Source: an uncultured Eubacteriales bacterium (GTDB taxonomy: Bacteria; Bacillota; Clostridia; Oscillospirales; Oscillospiraceae). Taken from it: a stretch of 64,000 nt of DNA. The translations under genes were made by a program, and so were the position numbers. Shown here piece by piece: positions 50,451 through 57,209 of the stretch; within the stretch, counting starts at the first letter, position 1, and each line of letters starts with the position of its first letter. Below the pieces are notes generated by a model. The model was given only the letters and a program-made list of their open reading frames with translations, ran no database searches and was not told the DNA's origin. The stretch lies in contig UQZJ01000009.1 of assembly GCA_900545495.1 (NCBI GenBank), positions 34,290 to 98,289 on the forward strand, written 5' to 3'.

Positions 50451-50975
50451 ATGAAACGAATAACTATTTTGATTTTGGCCATCATTATGGGCTTGTCCTT
50501 AGTGGCCTGCGGTGGTAATAGCAATGCTGACACCCCTAAAGTCGGCGATTTTACTCCTGTGCCTTGTGAGGTTGCCGTCCACGATTTTTTCATCACTTCA
50601 TTTGATAATGAACCGTATATCGTGTTGTATCTCGACATCACAAACAAAACGGATAAATCTCTTCAGGCAGATGATTTGGCAAGCCCCACACTTTACCAAA
50701 ATGGCGCTCAAGTTTCTGATCTCGACGACGATGACTCTTGGATGAAGCGGTCCGATATTATTTATCCCGATGGTTTTGAACCTGCTCTCAGATATGCCGA
50801 CAGAATTCAAAGTGGTGCGACCGCAACTGTTTACTATGTTTTACCCATAAAAAACACAACAGATGATATTACCGTAGAGGTTTATGGTTGTGAAACTCAC
50901 ATCACAGATAATGGGGGCAGTTATATCGCCGTTAGCGAAGATGTAATCTTCACTGATACGCTAAAAATTAGCTGA
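50451..50975 (+). CDS. Predicted lipoprotein, DUF5067-like
   Basis: This 174-residue lipoprotein has a signal and lipobox SLVACGG. The mature part resembles DUF5067/DUF4352-type immunoglobulin-like domains: VLYLDITNKTDKSLQADDL, DIIYPDGFEPAL, and IQSGATATVYYVLPIKNTTDDITVEV. These domains are common in lipoproteins of Firmicutes and their mobile elements, with unknown roles. AAAGGAG precedes the ATG. A good terminator follows. Confidence 0.82.
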   Translation: MKRITILILAIIMGLSLVACGGNSNADTPKVGDFTPVPCEVAVHDFFITSFDNEPYIVLYLDITNKTDKSLQADDLASPTLYQNGAQVSDLDDDDSWMKRSDIIYPDGFEPALRYADRIQSGATATVYYVLPIKNTTDDITVEVYGCETHITDNGGSYIAVSEDVIFTDTLKIS

Positions 50976-50979
50976 TAAC

Positions 50980-51010
50980 AAAACGGGGAGCATATTGCTC
51001 CCCGTTTTTT
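50980..51010 (+). terminator. Terminator after the lipoprotein operon
   Basis: AACGGGGAGC pairs with GCTCCCCGTT over ATATT, followed by six Ts. Confidence 0.93.
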
Positions 51011-51024
51011 AAGTCAGACATTTA
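51009..51024. repeat. Third copy of the TTAAGTCAG motif
   Basis: TTAAGTCAGACATTTA repeats the arms of the inverted repeat at 53361-53420 (16 of 16 with its right arm, read in the opposite sense). Confidence 0.8.
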
Positions 51025-51069
51025 GGTCAGTTTACAAGGAACTACACGCAGGCCGAGAAACGGGCTGCT

Positions 51070-51136
51070 GACAACAAATAAAGGCTGAATATCAAGCACC
51101 GGGAAAGTGCGGGATATTCAGCCTGTTTTGTTGTCT
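51070..51136. repeat. Long stem-loop in the element
   Basis: GACAACAA and AGGCTGAATATC on the left pair with GATATTCAGCCT and TTGTTGTC on the right, with a small internal bulge and an inner GCAC/GTGC stem. It may be a terminator of a gene now lost from the element. Confidence 0.6.
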
Positions 51137-51599
51137 GGGGTTTCCAAAGGGGCTTGCCCCTTGGCACACGACTTTGCTCGCAAAGTGTAGTGTGTTATAC
51201 GTTCTGTCGGCGTTGCCGTGAAAATGCCGTTGCCGCCGGAGAGGGCAAGGGCATTTGAAGCGGCAGGAAAACAGGACTGTGATTGCGTGGCGTGGAGCCG
51301 CAAGCGCAGGACTGGTTTCATCAGCAGACAGGGCGTATATGAATGCCCCCGTCCCTCGTCCCACGCCGGACTTCGGGACAAAATGTCCCGAACCTGTGGA
51401 CACACTAACTAAAAAGCAGACGGATTTTCTTTTCAAAATTGAAATGGGCGGGAAGCCGTTTTAGGGCTTTCCCGCCTTGATTGCCCGTTAGCAAAGACGG
51501 GCGGGGCTGTCAACGGCGGCGCATGAAATGCGCCGTTCATCTTGACCGTTGACTGGCTCGACTGGCTTTGCTATTTTTTCAACAGGTAAATTTAGATAA
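51137..51599. other. Hairpin-rich non-coding region, candidate mobilisation origin
   Basis: No convincing gene in about 460 bp. Nested repeats occur at about 51164-51202: GGCACACG, ACTTTGC/GCAAAGT around TC, then GTGTG, preceded by a GGGGC/GCCCC hairpin. Further on are GGCGGGAA/TTCCCGCC (about 51450-51477), GCCCGT/ACGGGC (about 51483-51504) and GGCGCAT/ATGCGCC (about 51515-51531). The pattern resembles oriT regions of Clostridial conjugative elements as I remember them; no relaxase gene is near, so this is only a candidate. Confidence 0.45.
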
Positions 51600-52088
51600 T
51601 TAGTAAATTGACACTAATACGGCTCTTTCTTGCTCTGCCATTTTCTCATAAAATTTTTTCAAACTTTCAAATGAGCTTCTTAAATCATCTTTAATTTTAT
51701 CAGCTTCTTCGTATTCCCAAATATCAGGGTAAATATCGTTTTGGCGAAACGCACTCATATCAAATTTATCGATATATGTTTCAAAATCAAGCTCTTGCAA
51801 CGCTTTTGCAATTTCTTTCACTCTATCGGTTTTCGTTCCAGATATAAATTCTTCGATTTCTTCCCCAGAAATATTAAACTGTCCTACAATCGCTTCACTG
51901 ATTAAATTATCTTCAATCGGTTCGCTGGCAGATTTTCCTGTCAGCAAGAAATGAAGTGCGTCCCACATTTTATCTATATCACAAATTTCCAAGTTCTCAT
52001 TTTCCTGCGCTTCTTCCACATCATCAAGACACATAAATTTTTCTAATTCAGTGTCAGTAGTTGACTGATAATTTGCAATCATTCCCAT
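51600..52088 (-). CDS. DUF1877 (YfbM-like) protein
   Basis: This 162-residue protein starts MGMIANYQSTTDTELEKF and has DIDKMWDALHFLLTGKSASEP, LISEAIVGQ, and FDMSAFRQNDIYPDIW, which match the YfbM/DUF1877 family. The family's function is unknown; it often accompanies mobile or contact-dependent systems. The start at 52088 has GGAGG eight bases before; a longer reading uses an ATG that is itself inside that ribosome site. It is the last of the leftward genes of the element. Confidence 0.85.
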   Translation of the reverse strand: MGMIANYQSTTDTELEKFMCLDDVEEAQENENLEICDIDKMWDALHFLLTGKSASEPIEDNLISEAIVGQFNISGEEIEEFISGTKTDRVKEIAKALQELDFETYIDKFDMSAFRQNDIYPDIWEYEEADKIKDDLRSSFESLKKFYEKMAEQERAVLVSIY

Positions 52089-52121
52089 TTGTTTTTCCTC
52101 CATATTTTACTGTATTGTTCT

Positions 52122-52943
52122 CTACTTCCGTCCCCGCTGTGGGTTTGGATTTTTCAGCAAGTCCGATTTCTGTGCAATCTTTTTCAGCCACTTCTTTTCT
52201 TCCTCGGACAGCTTCTTCAAATTCAGTTTAAGCCGCTTGCAGATAAACGCCAGCGACGCTTGCTCCGGGTCGCTGCCCTCTTTAGCGGTTTCCTCGGCGG
52301 TCTGCAAGAAATCTTCCAGCGGATTGTCCTCCGGAACGCTGAAAAAATCGTCCTTATGGGCTTCCCGCAGGTCAAGGGCTATCTTGTTTATGTCTTGCTG
52401 TATCACATAGCGGCAAAAGCTGTCATCGTCAATATGGGCGGCGACAAGCTGCCTTAACTGCGGGTCGGACAAGCCGGGATTGTGCTGCTTCATAATGGTT
52501 GCGCTCATAATATCCACAATGGCATTTGCGCTCTGTACCTGCTTGACTGCCGTTCCGTTCACATAGATTTCAAGGTCAGCCATCAGCCGGGGGAAATCCG
52601 GGTGTACCGCCAGCTCACACAAGAGGGAAGTATCCACCCGCCCACTTTTCAATAGTTCAATCATATCATCACTCAAGCGCAGGTCTGCAAGATCGGCGTT
52701 TGGGTGATTTTTTGTTTTAGAGCGTCCCAGCAGGTAATCAACGGTCACTTCATAAACCTTTGCCAGCTGGATAAGGGCATGGTGGCTGATGTCTTTGAGA
52801 TTGTCTCCCTCATAACTGCCTAAAGCAGATTTGGAAAGATGAGTTTCCTCCGCAAGCTGTTCCAGCGTCAGCCCTCGTTCCACACGCAGGTCTTTCAATC
52901 GTTCCTGTATGGATAGCCTCACGCAAATTGGCTTTTCTGGCAA
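52122..52943 (-). CDS. Large XRE-family regulator with altered 5' end
   Basis: This 273-residue protein has an N-terminal Cro/CI domain (VRLSIQERLKDLRVERGLTLEQLAEETHLSKSALGSYEGDNLK, in sequence), a helical middle (DYLLGRSKTKNHPNADLADLRLSDDMIELLKSG) and a long C-terminal region ending NPQRGRK. Such proteins are common in Clostridial conjugative elements. No ATG begins it: the open frame can start at TTG 52943, within the preceding gene, or at GTG before RLSIQ. The first 134 bases overlap the upstream gene in another frame, which suggests that a deletion joined two genes and removed the native start. Confidence 0.8.
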   Translation of the reverse strand: MPEKPICVRLSIQERLKDLRVERGLTLEQLAEETHLSKSALGSYEGDNLKDISHHALIQLAKVYEVTVDYLLGRSKTKNHPNADLADLRLSDDMIELLKSGRVDTSLLCELAVHPDFPRLMADLEIYVNGTAVKQVQSANAIVDIMSATIMKQHNPGLSDPQLRQLVAAHIDDDSFCRYVIQQDINKIALDLREAHKDDFFSVPEDNPLEDFLQTAEETAKEGSDPEQASLAFICKRLKLNLKKLSEEEKKWLKKIAQKSDLLKNPNPQRGRK

Positions 52944-53346
52944 AGTAATAATGATAGTCCCCGCCGTTGCGACTTATCAGGTCAATGTCTTCCAACCGCC
53001 TGAAATAGTTGGCTATGGTTTGCCTGCTAACCGGATGGTCTCGCTCCCTCATCAACACTTCTAAACGTTCATCCGGCAACCTCTGGAAATCATCGTCATT
53101 GAGAAAGTAATAGAAAAAGTATGCCAACTTCGTAAAGTTTGTCTGCGGGGCATAATTGAGGTCAAGCATACAATACACCTTGAACGGGTCGGATATTTTC
53201 TCAATATTATATGTAATCTGGGGTTTTCTTCCGTCCTCGGTAAAGGCAACACCCCATCGATCTAATCTTCTACTAATTCCCTCAGGGTCGTGCGTTCCCA
53301 GCATCTGCGATAACTCCGCATAGGGGTAAGGCCTAATTTCTAACAT
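52810..53346 (-). CDS. Winged-helix protein, probably truncated at its C-terminus
   Basis: This 178-residue frame begins MLEIRPYPYAELSQMLGTHD after AAGGAG. It has two parts with helix-turn-helix character (YAELSQMLGTHDPEGISRRLDRWG; HPVSRQTIANYFRRLEDIDLI). From about residue 138 (after GGDYHYYFA) the reading frame continues into the start of the XRE gene and gives an unlikely Cys/Gly/Thr-rich tail. The natural C-terminus seems lost. It may be a replication or regulatory protein of the parent element. Upstream is the long inverted repeat at 53361-53420. Confidence 0.65.
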   Translation of the reverse strand: MLEIRPYPYAELSQMLGTHDPEGISRRLDRWGVAFTEDGRKPQITYNIEKISDPFKVYCMLDLNYAPQTNFTKLAYFFYYFLNDDDFQRLPDERLEVLMRERDHPVSRQTIANYFRRLEDIDLISRNGGDYHYYFARKANLREAIHTGTIERPACGTRADAGTACGGNSSFQICFRQL

Positions 53347-53360
53347 ATTCTTCTCCTTCT

Positions 53361-53420
53361 TTAAGTCAGGCATTTAACAACAGTTCTCTTTTTATTATTG
53401 CTGTTAAATGTCTGACTTAA
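53361..53420. repeat. 60-bp inverted repeat between two element genes
   Basis: TTAAGTCAGGCATTTAACA (53361-53379) and TGTTAAATGTCTGACTTAA (53402-53420) are 19-bp arms with one mismatch and a 22-bp AT-rich loop containing TTTTTATTATT. It could be a terminator of the gene at 53426 or a protein-binding site; a third copy of the arm is at 51009-51024. Confidence 0.8.
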
Positions 53421-53425
53421 AACTA

Positions 53426-53941
53426 TTAAGCGATTTTCTTCGGTTCTTCGGCGGAGGTCTGTTCTTTGCTCTCCGCTTCTGCGTCTTTCTCTTGGGTCGT
53501 TTTCAAGTAAGAGCTACAATCAATCACGGCAACCTTGTTGTAGAGGTAGAAAATTGGGTTCTCGTAATACTTAGGAAATTGGTCTACAAACCAACGCCTG
53601 ATAATTGCGTAATGTGAGGGGGCAGTCAGGCCACCGCAATCTTTCAAGAAGTTATATGACTTCAAGTATTGCTCTGCGTCAGGCAGGCCGTTAATGAAAC
53701 TCTCCATATTCTTGTATGTGAGCTTTTTGTAGGGATTGCATTTGGACTTTTGTCCCGTCTTTTTAGAAACATACTTGCTGGGGGTGCGGTGGGTGCGATT
53801 GACAACCTTCATAGTGGGAAAATCCCTGAGGAACTGGCTAATGGTCTGATATTCTCTGCTGGTGGGGTCATTCATCTTCTTGGCAAAATCTGCGGTAATG
53901 GTAATGGTCATCTTGGCAAAATCAACATTGTAAGCGTTCAT
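53426..53941 (-). CDS. Element protein of unknown function (paralogue B)
   Basis: This 171-residue soluble protein begins MNAYNVDFAKMTITITADFA, has a basic middle (TPSKYVSKKTGQKSKCNPYKKL), an aromatic segment RRWFVDQFPKYYENPIFYLYN, and an acidic/lysine tail. GGAGG precedes the ATG. No known family. Its layout parallels the next gene (53964-54482): a short beta start ending in 'F..K', a basic stretch, 'Y..M..ME..I', then a WF motif and a charged tail, so the two may be old duplicates. They are 22 bp apart in one operon. Confidence 0.72.
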   Translation of the reverse strand: MNAYNVDFAKMTITITADFAKKMNDPTSREYQTISQFLRDFPTMKVVNRTHRTPSKYVSKKTGQKSKCNPYKKLTYKNMESFINGLPDAEQYLKSYNFLKDCGGLTAPSHYAIIRRWFVDQFPKYYENPIFYLYNKVAVIDCSSYLKTTQEKDAEAESKEQTSAEEPKKIA

Positions 53942-53963
53942 TTTTGTGTCCTCCTGAAATCAA

Positions 53964-54482
53964 TTAAGACGCTTTGCCCAGCTCGGCGGGCTCGGTTTCA
54001 TTTTTTTCATCCTCGGCTGTTTCATCGTCATCGCATGGCACGTCGAGAATTGCACTCGCAATACGATGAGTAGAGATTTCTTCGTTTGCCTTCTTCATAT
54101 CAAACCCCTTTTTTTCGGGGTCAAACTCACCCAAAAACCATTTTTTCGTGAAGGGATAAACGCTGGTGTTGGATGCTTTTGCCATTGCTTTAACGGCCTC
54201 GTATTCTTTCATAAGCTGTTCAGCAATTCTCTGAGTAGCAATATACGCTTCCATAAACTCGAAATCCATTCCATCATAAGTTCTCTTTGCCTTGGTAATG
54301 TGCTTCTTCTGTTCTTTAACAGCAACCTCGAAATTCGGATGTCTGGCAATCTTGGAGGCCAGTTCTTCATAGATTTCACCAGTTCCCTTACTTGCCTTGT
54401 TGAAGCTGGCCTGAGTTCCAATAATCTTCTTGCTGATGAAATCAATGGTGAAACGCTCGGTGGAGGTGGTGTTCTTCGTCAT
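53964..54482 (-). CDS. Element protein of unknown function (paralogue A)
   Basis: This 172-residue protein begins MTKNTTSTERFTIDFISKKI. It is lysine- and alanine-rich with predicted helices (GEIYEELASKIARHP, MEAYIATQRIAEQLMKEYEAV), a KKWFLGEFDPEKKGFD motif, and a very acidic C-terminus (DDDETAEDEKNETEP). AAAGGAA lies just before the ATG at 54482. No family is recognised. It is the first gene of the leftward element operon, behind an AT-rich promoter region with a hairpin. Confidence 0.72.
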   Translation of the reverse strand: MTKNTTSTERFTIDFISKKIIGTQASFNKASKGTGEIYEELASKIARHPNFEVAVKEQKKHITKAKRTYDGMDFEFMEAYIATQRIAEQLMKEYEAVKAMAKASNTSVYPFTKKWFLGEFDPEKKGFDMKKANEEISTHRIASAILDVPCDDDETAEDEKNETEPAELGKAS

Positions 54483-54585
54483 GGTAGTTCCTTTCTGATG
54501 CTCTTGGCATCTTGCGTATTTCACAGGCCGCCGCCCTTATTTATTGTTTCGTGAGGTCTTGTTTCATCTCTCACTTTCTGTCTGT

Positions 54586-54624
54586 ATTATAGCAATACTC
54601 CTCTGCCATAATATAGCAGAGGAG
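54586..54624 (-). promoter_or_regulatory. Promoter and operator-like hairpin of the element's leftward operon
   Basis: A minus-strand TATAAT lies at 54586-54591. An inverted repeat CTCCTCTGC/GCAGAGGAG (54598-54606, 54616-54624) covers the -35 region, where no good consensus box is seen, so an activator or repressor may bind here. The remaining sequence to 54790 is AT-rich and shows no gene. Confidence 0.5.
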
Positions 54625-54796
54625 TAAAATCGTTTTCACTTATTTTTGATGTAGTTTCAACCTATGATCTTAGTTCTTTTTTAGAGATGCTCTGTGTTGT
54701 CTTCACTTGCTTTTGGATTAAAAAATATGATATAAGATGTTCAAAAACGTTCCAATCTCTTGTTTCCTGAACACCTTTGCGCTTATACTAAAAATA

Positions 54797-54872
54797 TCCA
54801 CTTTTTGAGTATCCACTTTTGGGATTGGACGGGGCTTCACCGGCGGAAAAACTGCCACTTTTATGCCACCTT
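54797..54872. promoter_or_regulatory. Arm-type recombinase sites, right end
   Basis: TCCACTTTT occurs at 54797-54805 and 54812-54820, GCCACTTTT at 54854-54862, and a degenerate copy follows. The same motif flanks int at the left end. Confidence 0.55.
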
Positions 54873-54886
54873 TCCCCTCACCGGCA

Positions 54887-55037
54887 CCGCCGACACAACC
54901 GAAAAAAGAGGAGAGGGAACTTCCCTCTCCTCTTTCAAAAAGCCGGTGTTGGCGCGGTTTTGCTTACTTGCCGAAGTAGCGGTTCAGCAGACCCTCGAAG
55001 GCCTTGCCGTGGCGGGCTTCGTCGCGGGCCATTTCAT
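54887..55037. repeat. Right attachment repeat (attR side)
   Basis: This is the partner of 46783-46933 at an offset of 8,104 bp. It supplies the last 23 codons, stop and terminator of the intact rubrerythrin gene. Confidence 0.92.
54905..54935 (-). terminator. Terminator of rubrerythrin
   Basis: AAAGAGGAGAGGGAA pairs with TTCCCTCTCCTCTTT around one C and is followed by Ts on the minus strand. It lies inside the attachment repeat. Confidence 0.88.
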
Positions 55038-55533
55038 GGACGGTGTCGTGGATGGCGTCCAGATTATACTTCTTCGCCAGCTTGGCCAGCTCGAACTTGC
55101 CGGCGGTAGCGCCGTTCTCGGCATCCACGCGCATCTGCAGGTTCTTCTTGGTGCTGTCGGTGATGACCTCGCCCAGCAGCTCGGCGAACTTGGCGGCGTG
55201 CTCGGCCTCCTCCAGGCCGGCCTTCTCCCAGTACATACCGATCTCGGGATAGCCCTCACGATGGGCCACGCGGGCCATGGCCAGATACATACCCACCTCA
55301 GAGCACTCGCCCTCAAAGTTGGCGCGCAGACCGTCGATGATCTCCTGACGGACCTCCTCGGGGACATCGTCACCGAAGACCTTGCCGACGCCTACAACGT
55401 GCTCGGCGGCCCAGGACTTCTCCTCGGACTGGAGCAGGAACTTGTCGCCGCTGACGTGGCAGACAGGGCACTCGGCCGGGGGAACGTCGCCCTCATGAAC
55501 ATAACCGCAAACAGGACATACCCACTTTTTCAT
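54964..55533 (-). CDS. rbr: Rubrerythrin with N-terminal rubredoxin domain (reverse rubrerythrin)
   Basis: This 189-residue protein reduces hydrogen peroxide in anaerobes. A rubredoxin-like iron site comes first (C6-x2-C9 and C22-x2-C25: WVCPVCGYVHEGD ... ECPVCHVSG), then a four-helix diiron domain with ExxH motifs, one of them EEAEHAAKF and the last DEARHGKAF. This order is typical of Clostridium reverse rubrerythrin. The ATG at 55533 follows GGAGG. Its 3' end is the element's insertion site and was restored by the attachment repeat, so the gene stays functional. Confidence 0.95.
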   Translation of the reverse strand: MKKWVCPVCGYVHEGDVPPAECPVCHVSGDKFLLQSEEKSWAAEHVVGVGKVFGDDVPEEVRQEIIDGLRANFEGECSEVGMYLAMARVAHREGYPEIGMYWEKAGLEEAEHAAKFAELLGEVITDSTKKNLQMRVDAENGATAGKFELAKLAKKYNLDAIHDTVHEMARDEARHGKAFEGLLNRYFGK

Positions 55534-55601
55534 AATCGTATCCTCCAATTTTCATTATTATATTGATCTGTGAGGGGTCTTCCCTCTCGCTTACTGTGGT
55601 C

Positions 55602-55643
55602 AGTATACCACGGACGGCGGATTTGATAAGTTGCAATTGCAAC
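55602..55643 (-). promoter_or_regulatory. rbr promoter region with a perfect 14-bp palindrome
   Basis: A minus-strand TATACT (55602-55607) has a weak -35 (CTTATC, 55625-55630). The palindrome GTTGCAATTGCAAC (55630-55643) abuts that position. A regulator, possibly redox-linked given the gene, could bind there. Confidence 0.55.
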
Positions 55644-55667
55644 ACTTTGAAAGTTTTTCCTGTTTTT

Positions 55668-57080
55668 TTACAATTTCAAAAAGTCGCGCCAGACGCGGAT
55701 ATACCGCTCCGCCTCGTCCTGCGTGTCCGCCTCGGCGGCCATACGCAGCAGCGGCTCCGTGCCGGAGAAGCGGCAGATGACCCAGCTGCCGTCGGCAAAG
55801 TAGACCTTGCAGCCGTCGTCGCGGCAGATGCGCGCCACGGCCTTGCCGAAATCGGGCGTCTCGCCCCGGACGAACAGGCGCTCCTGCAGGGCGGCCTTGT
55901 GGTCGTGGGTCATGCGGAAATCCGCCTCCGCCCACTGGGGGTCACCGTACTGCCGGGCGATCTCCGCAAACAGCTCCGACACGGATTTGCCGGTGACGGC
56001 CAGCATCTCCACCAGCAGCGCGGCGGCGTAGATGCCGTCCTTGCCGGAGATATGTCCCCGCACGGCCATGCCGCCGGAGGACTCGCCGCCGATGACCGCG
56101 TCGGTCTCCGCCATCTTCGCGGACACCCATTTGAAGCCCACCGGCACCTCATAGCACTTCTCGCCCAGACCCTCCGCCACCCGATCCAGCAGGTGGCTGG
56201 TGGAGTTGTTGCGGACGCAGGGGCCGTGCCAGCCCCGGTACTTCACCAGATAGTAGTACAGCAGCACCAGCAGCTTGTTGGGGGAGACGAACCGCCCCTC
56301 GTTGTCGATAACGCCCAGCCGGTCGGCGTCGCCGTCGGTGGCGATGCCCAGATCGCAGTGCTTGTCCAGCACCAGCGCCGCCAGCGGCTTCAGCGTATCC
56401 ACATTGGGTGCGGGCAGCTTGCCGCCGAACAGGGTATCGTGGCGGTCGTGGATGACCTCCAGATCGCAGCGGCAGGTGGTCAGCAGCATACTCAGGCTGG
56501 ACCAGCTCACGCCGTACATAGGGTCAAAGCCGATGCGCAGCGCCGCTTTTTTGATGGCGTCCACATCCACGGCGGCGAGGATGCTGTCCAGATATTCATT
56601 CATGGGATTGGCCTCGGTGATAAGGCCCTTCTCCAGCGCCTCATCGTAGTCCACGCTCCTGACGTCGTCGGGGGTCAGCTGTGCGATCTCCGCCTCGATG
56701 CGGGCGGTCACGGTCTGGTCGGCGTCGCGGCCTCCGGCGGTGAACACCTTGATGCCGTTGTAGATGGCGGGGTTGTGGCTGGCGGTAACGGCAATGCCGT
56801 AGGGCTCCTGCCGCTTTTTGACGGTGAACATCATCAGCGGCGTGGGGCTGGAGCGGTTGATGACGAAGGGGTGGAAGCCGTAGCCCACCAGCACCTCCGC
56901 CGCCCAGTGGGCGGATTCCTTGGACAAAAAGCGCCGGTCGTAGCCCACGCAGATCTCCGCGCCGGACAGCCCCTCCTTCTCCATCAGACGGCACAGCCCC
57001 GCCATCAGCAGGCGGATGTTCTCCTTGGTAAATTCATCGGCGATGACGGCGCGCCAGCCGCCGGTACCGAATTTGATCAT
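55668..57080 (-). CDS. Phosphoglucomutase/phosphomannomutase family protein
   Basis: This 470-residue alpha-D-phosphohexomutase interconverts 1- and 6-phosphates of hexoses. FGTGGWRAVIADEFT opens it; VTASHNPAIYNGIKV has the phosphoserine; ATDGDADRLGVID is the metal loop; IGGESSGGMAVRGHI is the sugar loop; CRFSGTEPLLRM is the phosphate loop. All active elements are intact. It is not clear from sequence whether glucose, mannose or glucosamine phosphate is preferred. It is a single gene next to rbr. Confidence 0.94.
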   Translation of the reverse strand: MIKFGTGGWRAVIADEFTKENIRLLMAGLCRLMEKEGLSGAEICVGYDRRFLSKESAHWAAEVLVGYGFHPFVINRSSPTPLMMFTVKKRQEPYGIAVTASHNPAIYNGIKVFTAGGRDADQTVTARIEAEIAQLTPDDVRSVDYDEALEKGLITEANPMNEYLDSILAAVDVDAIKKAALRIGFDPMYGVSWSSLSMLLTTCRCDLEVIHDRHDTLFGGKLPAPNVDTLKPLAALVLDKHCDLGIATDGDADRLGVIDNEGRFVSPNKLLVLLYYYLVKYRGWHGPCVRNNSTSHLLDRVAEGLGEKCYEVPVGFKWVSAKMAETDAVIGGESSGGMAVRGHISGKDGIYAAALLVEMLAVTGKSVSELFAEIARQYGDPQWAEADFRMTHDHKAALQERLFVRGETPDFGKAVARICRDDGCKVYFADGSWVICRFSGTEPLLRMAAEADTQDEAERYIRVWRDFLKL

Positions 57081-57209
57081 AGACCCGATCTCCTTTCAGC
57101 GGGACGGTCAGCGCCCTCCCGCAGCATATCCGATGATAGTATAGCCAATCCCGCGGCGGGAGAAAAGCCGCGAAAGGTGCGAAAAAGCGGGGCATCCTGC
57201 TCTGTTTTC

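Larger units (their letters stand above)
46783..55037. mobile_element. Integrative element (8,104-bp unit) in the 3' end of the rubrerythrin gene
   Basis: The unit is bounded by 151-bp direct repeats (46783-46933 and 54887-55037) that differ at three positions. The left repeat is the displaced end of the rubrerythrin gene and the right one completes the intact gene. A tyrosine recombinase lies 154 bp inside the left boundary, with repeated TCCACTTTT sites near both ends. The cargo is more AT-rich than the flanks and includes regulators, two lipoproteins, a hairpin-rich non-coding region and unknown proteins. No relaxase, coupling protein, Rep or phage structural gene is recognised, so it is a compact mobilisable or decayed element. 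Confidence 0.9.

Noticed and set aside
51092..51436. Open frames of 95-115 codons in the element's non-coding region
   Set aside because: They read through stable hairpins, lack ribosome sites and show no domain; the stretch looks structural instead of coding.
46934..55037. Prophage
   Set aside because: An integrase and repressor-like genes are present, but no terminase, capsid, tail, lysis or replication module was found in the 8 kb.
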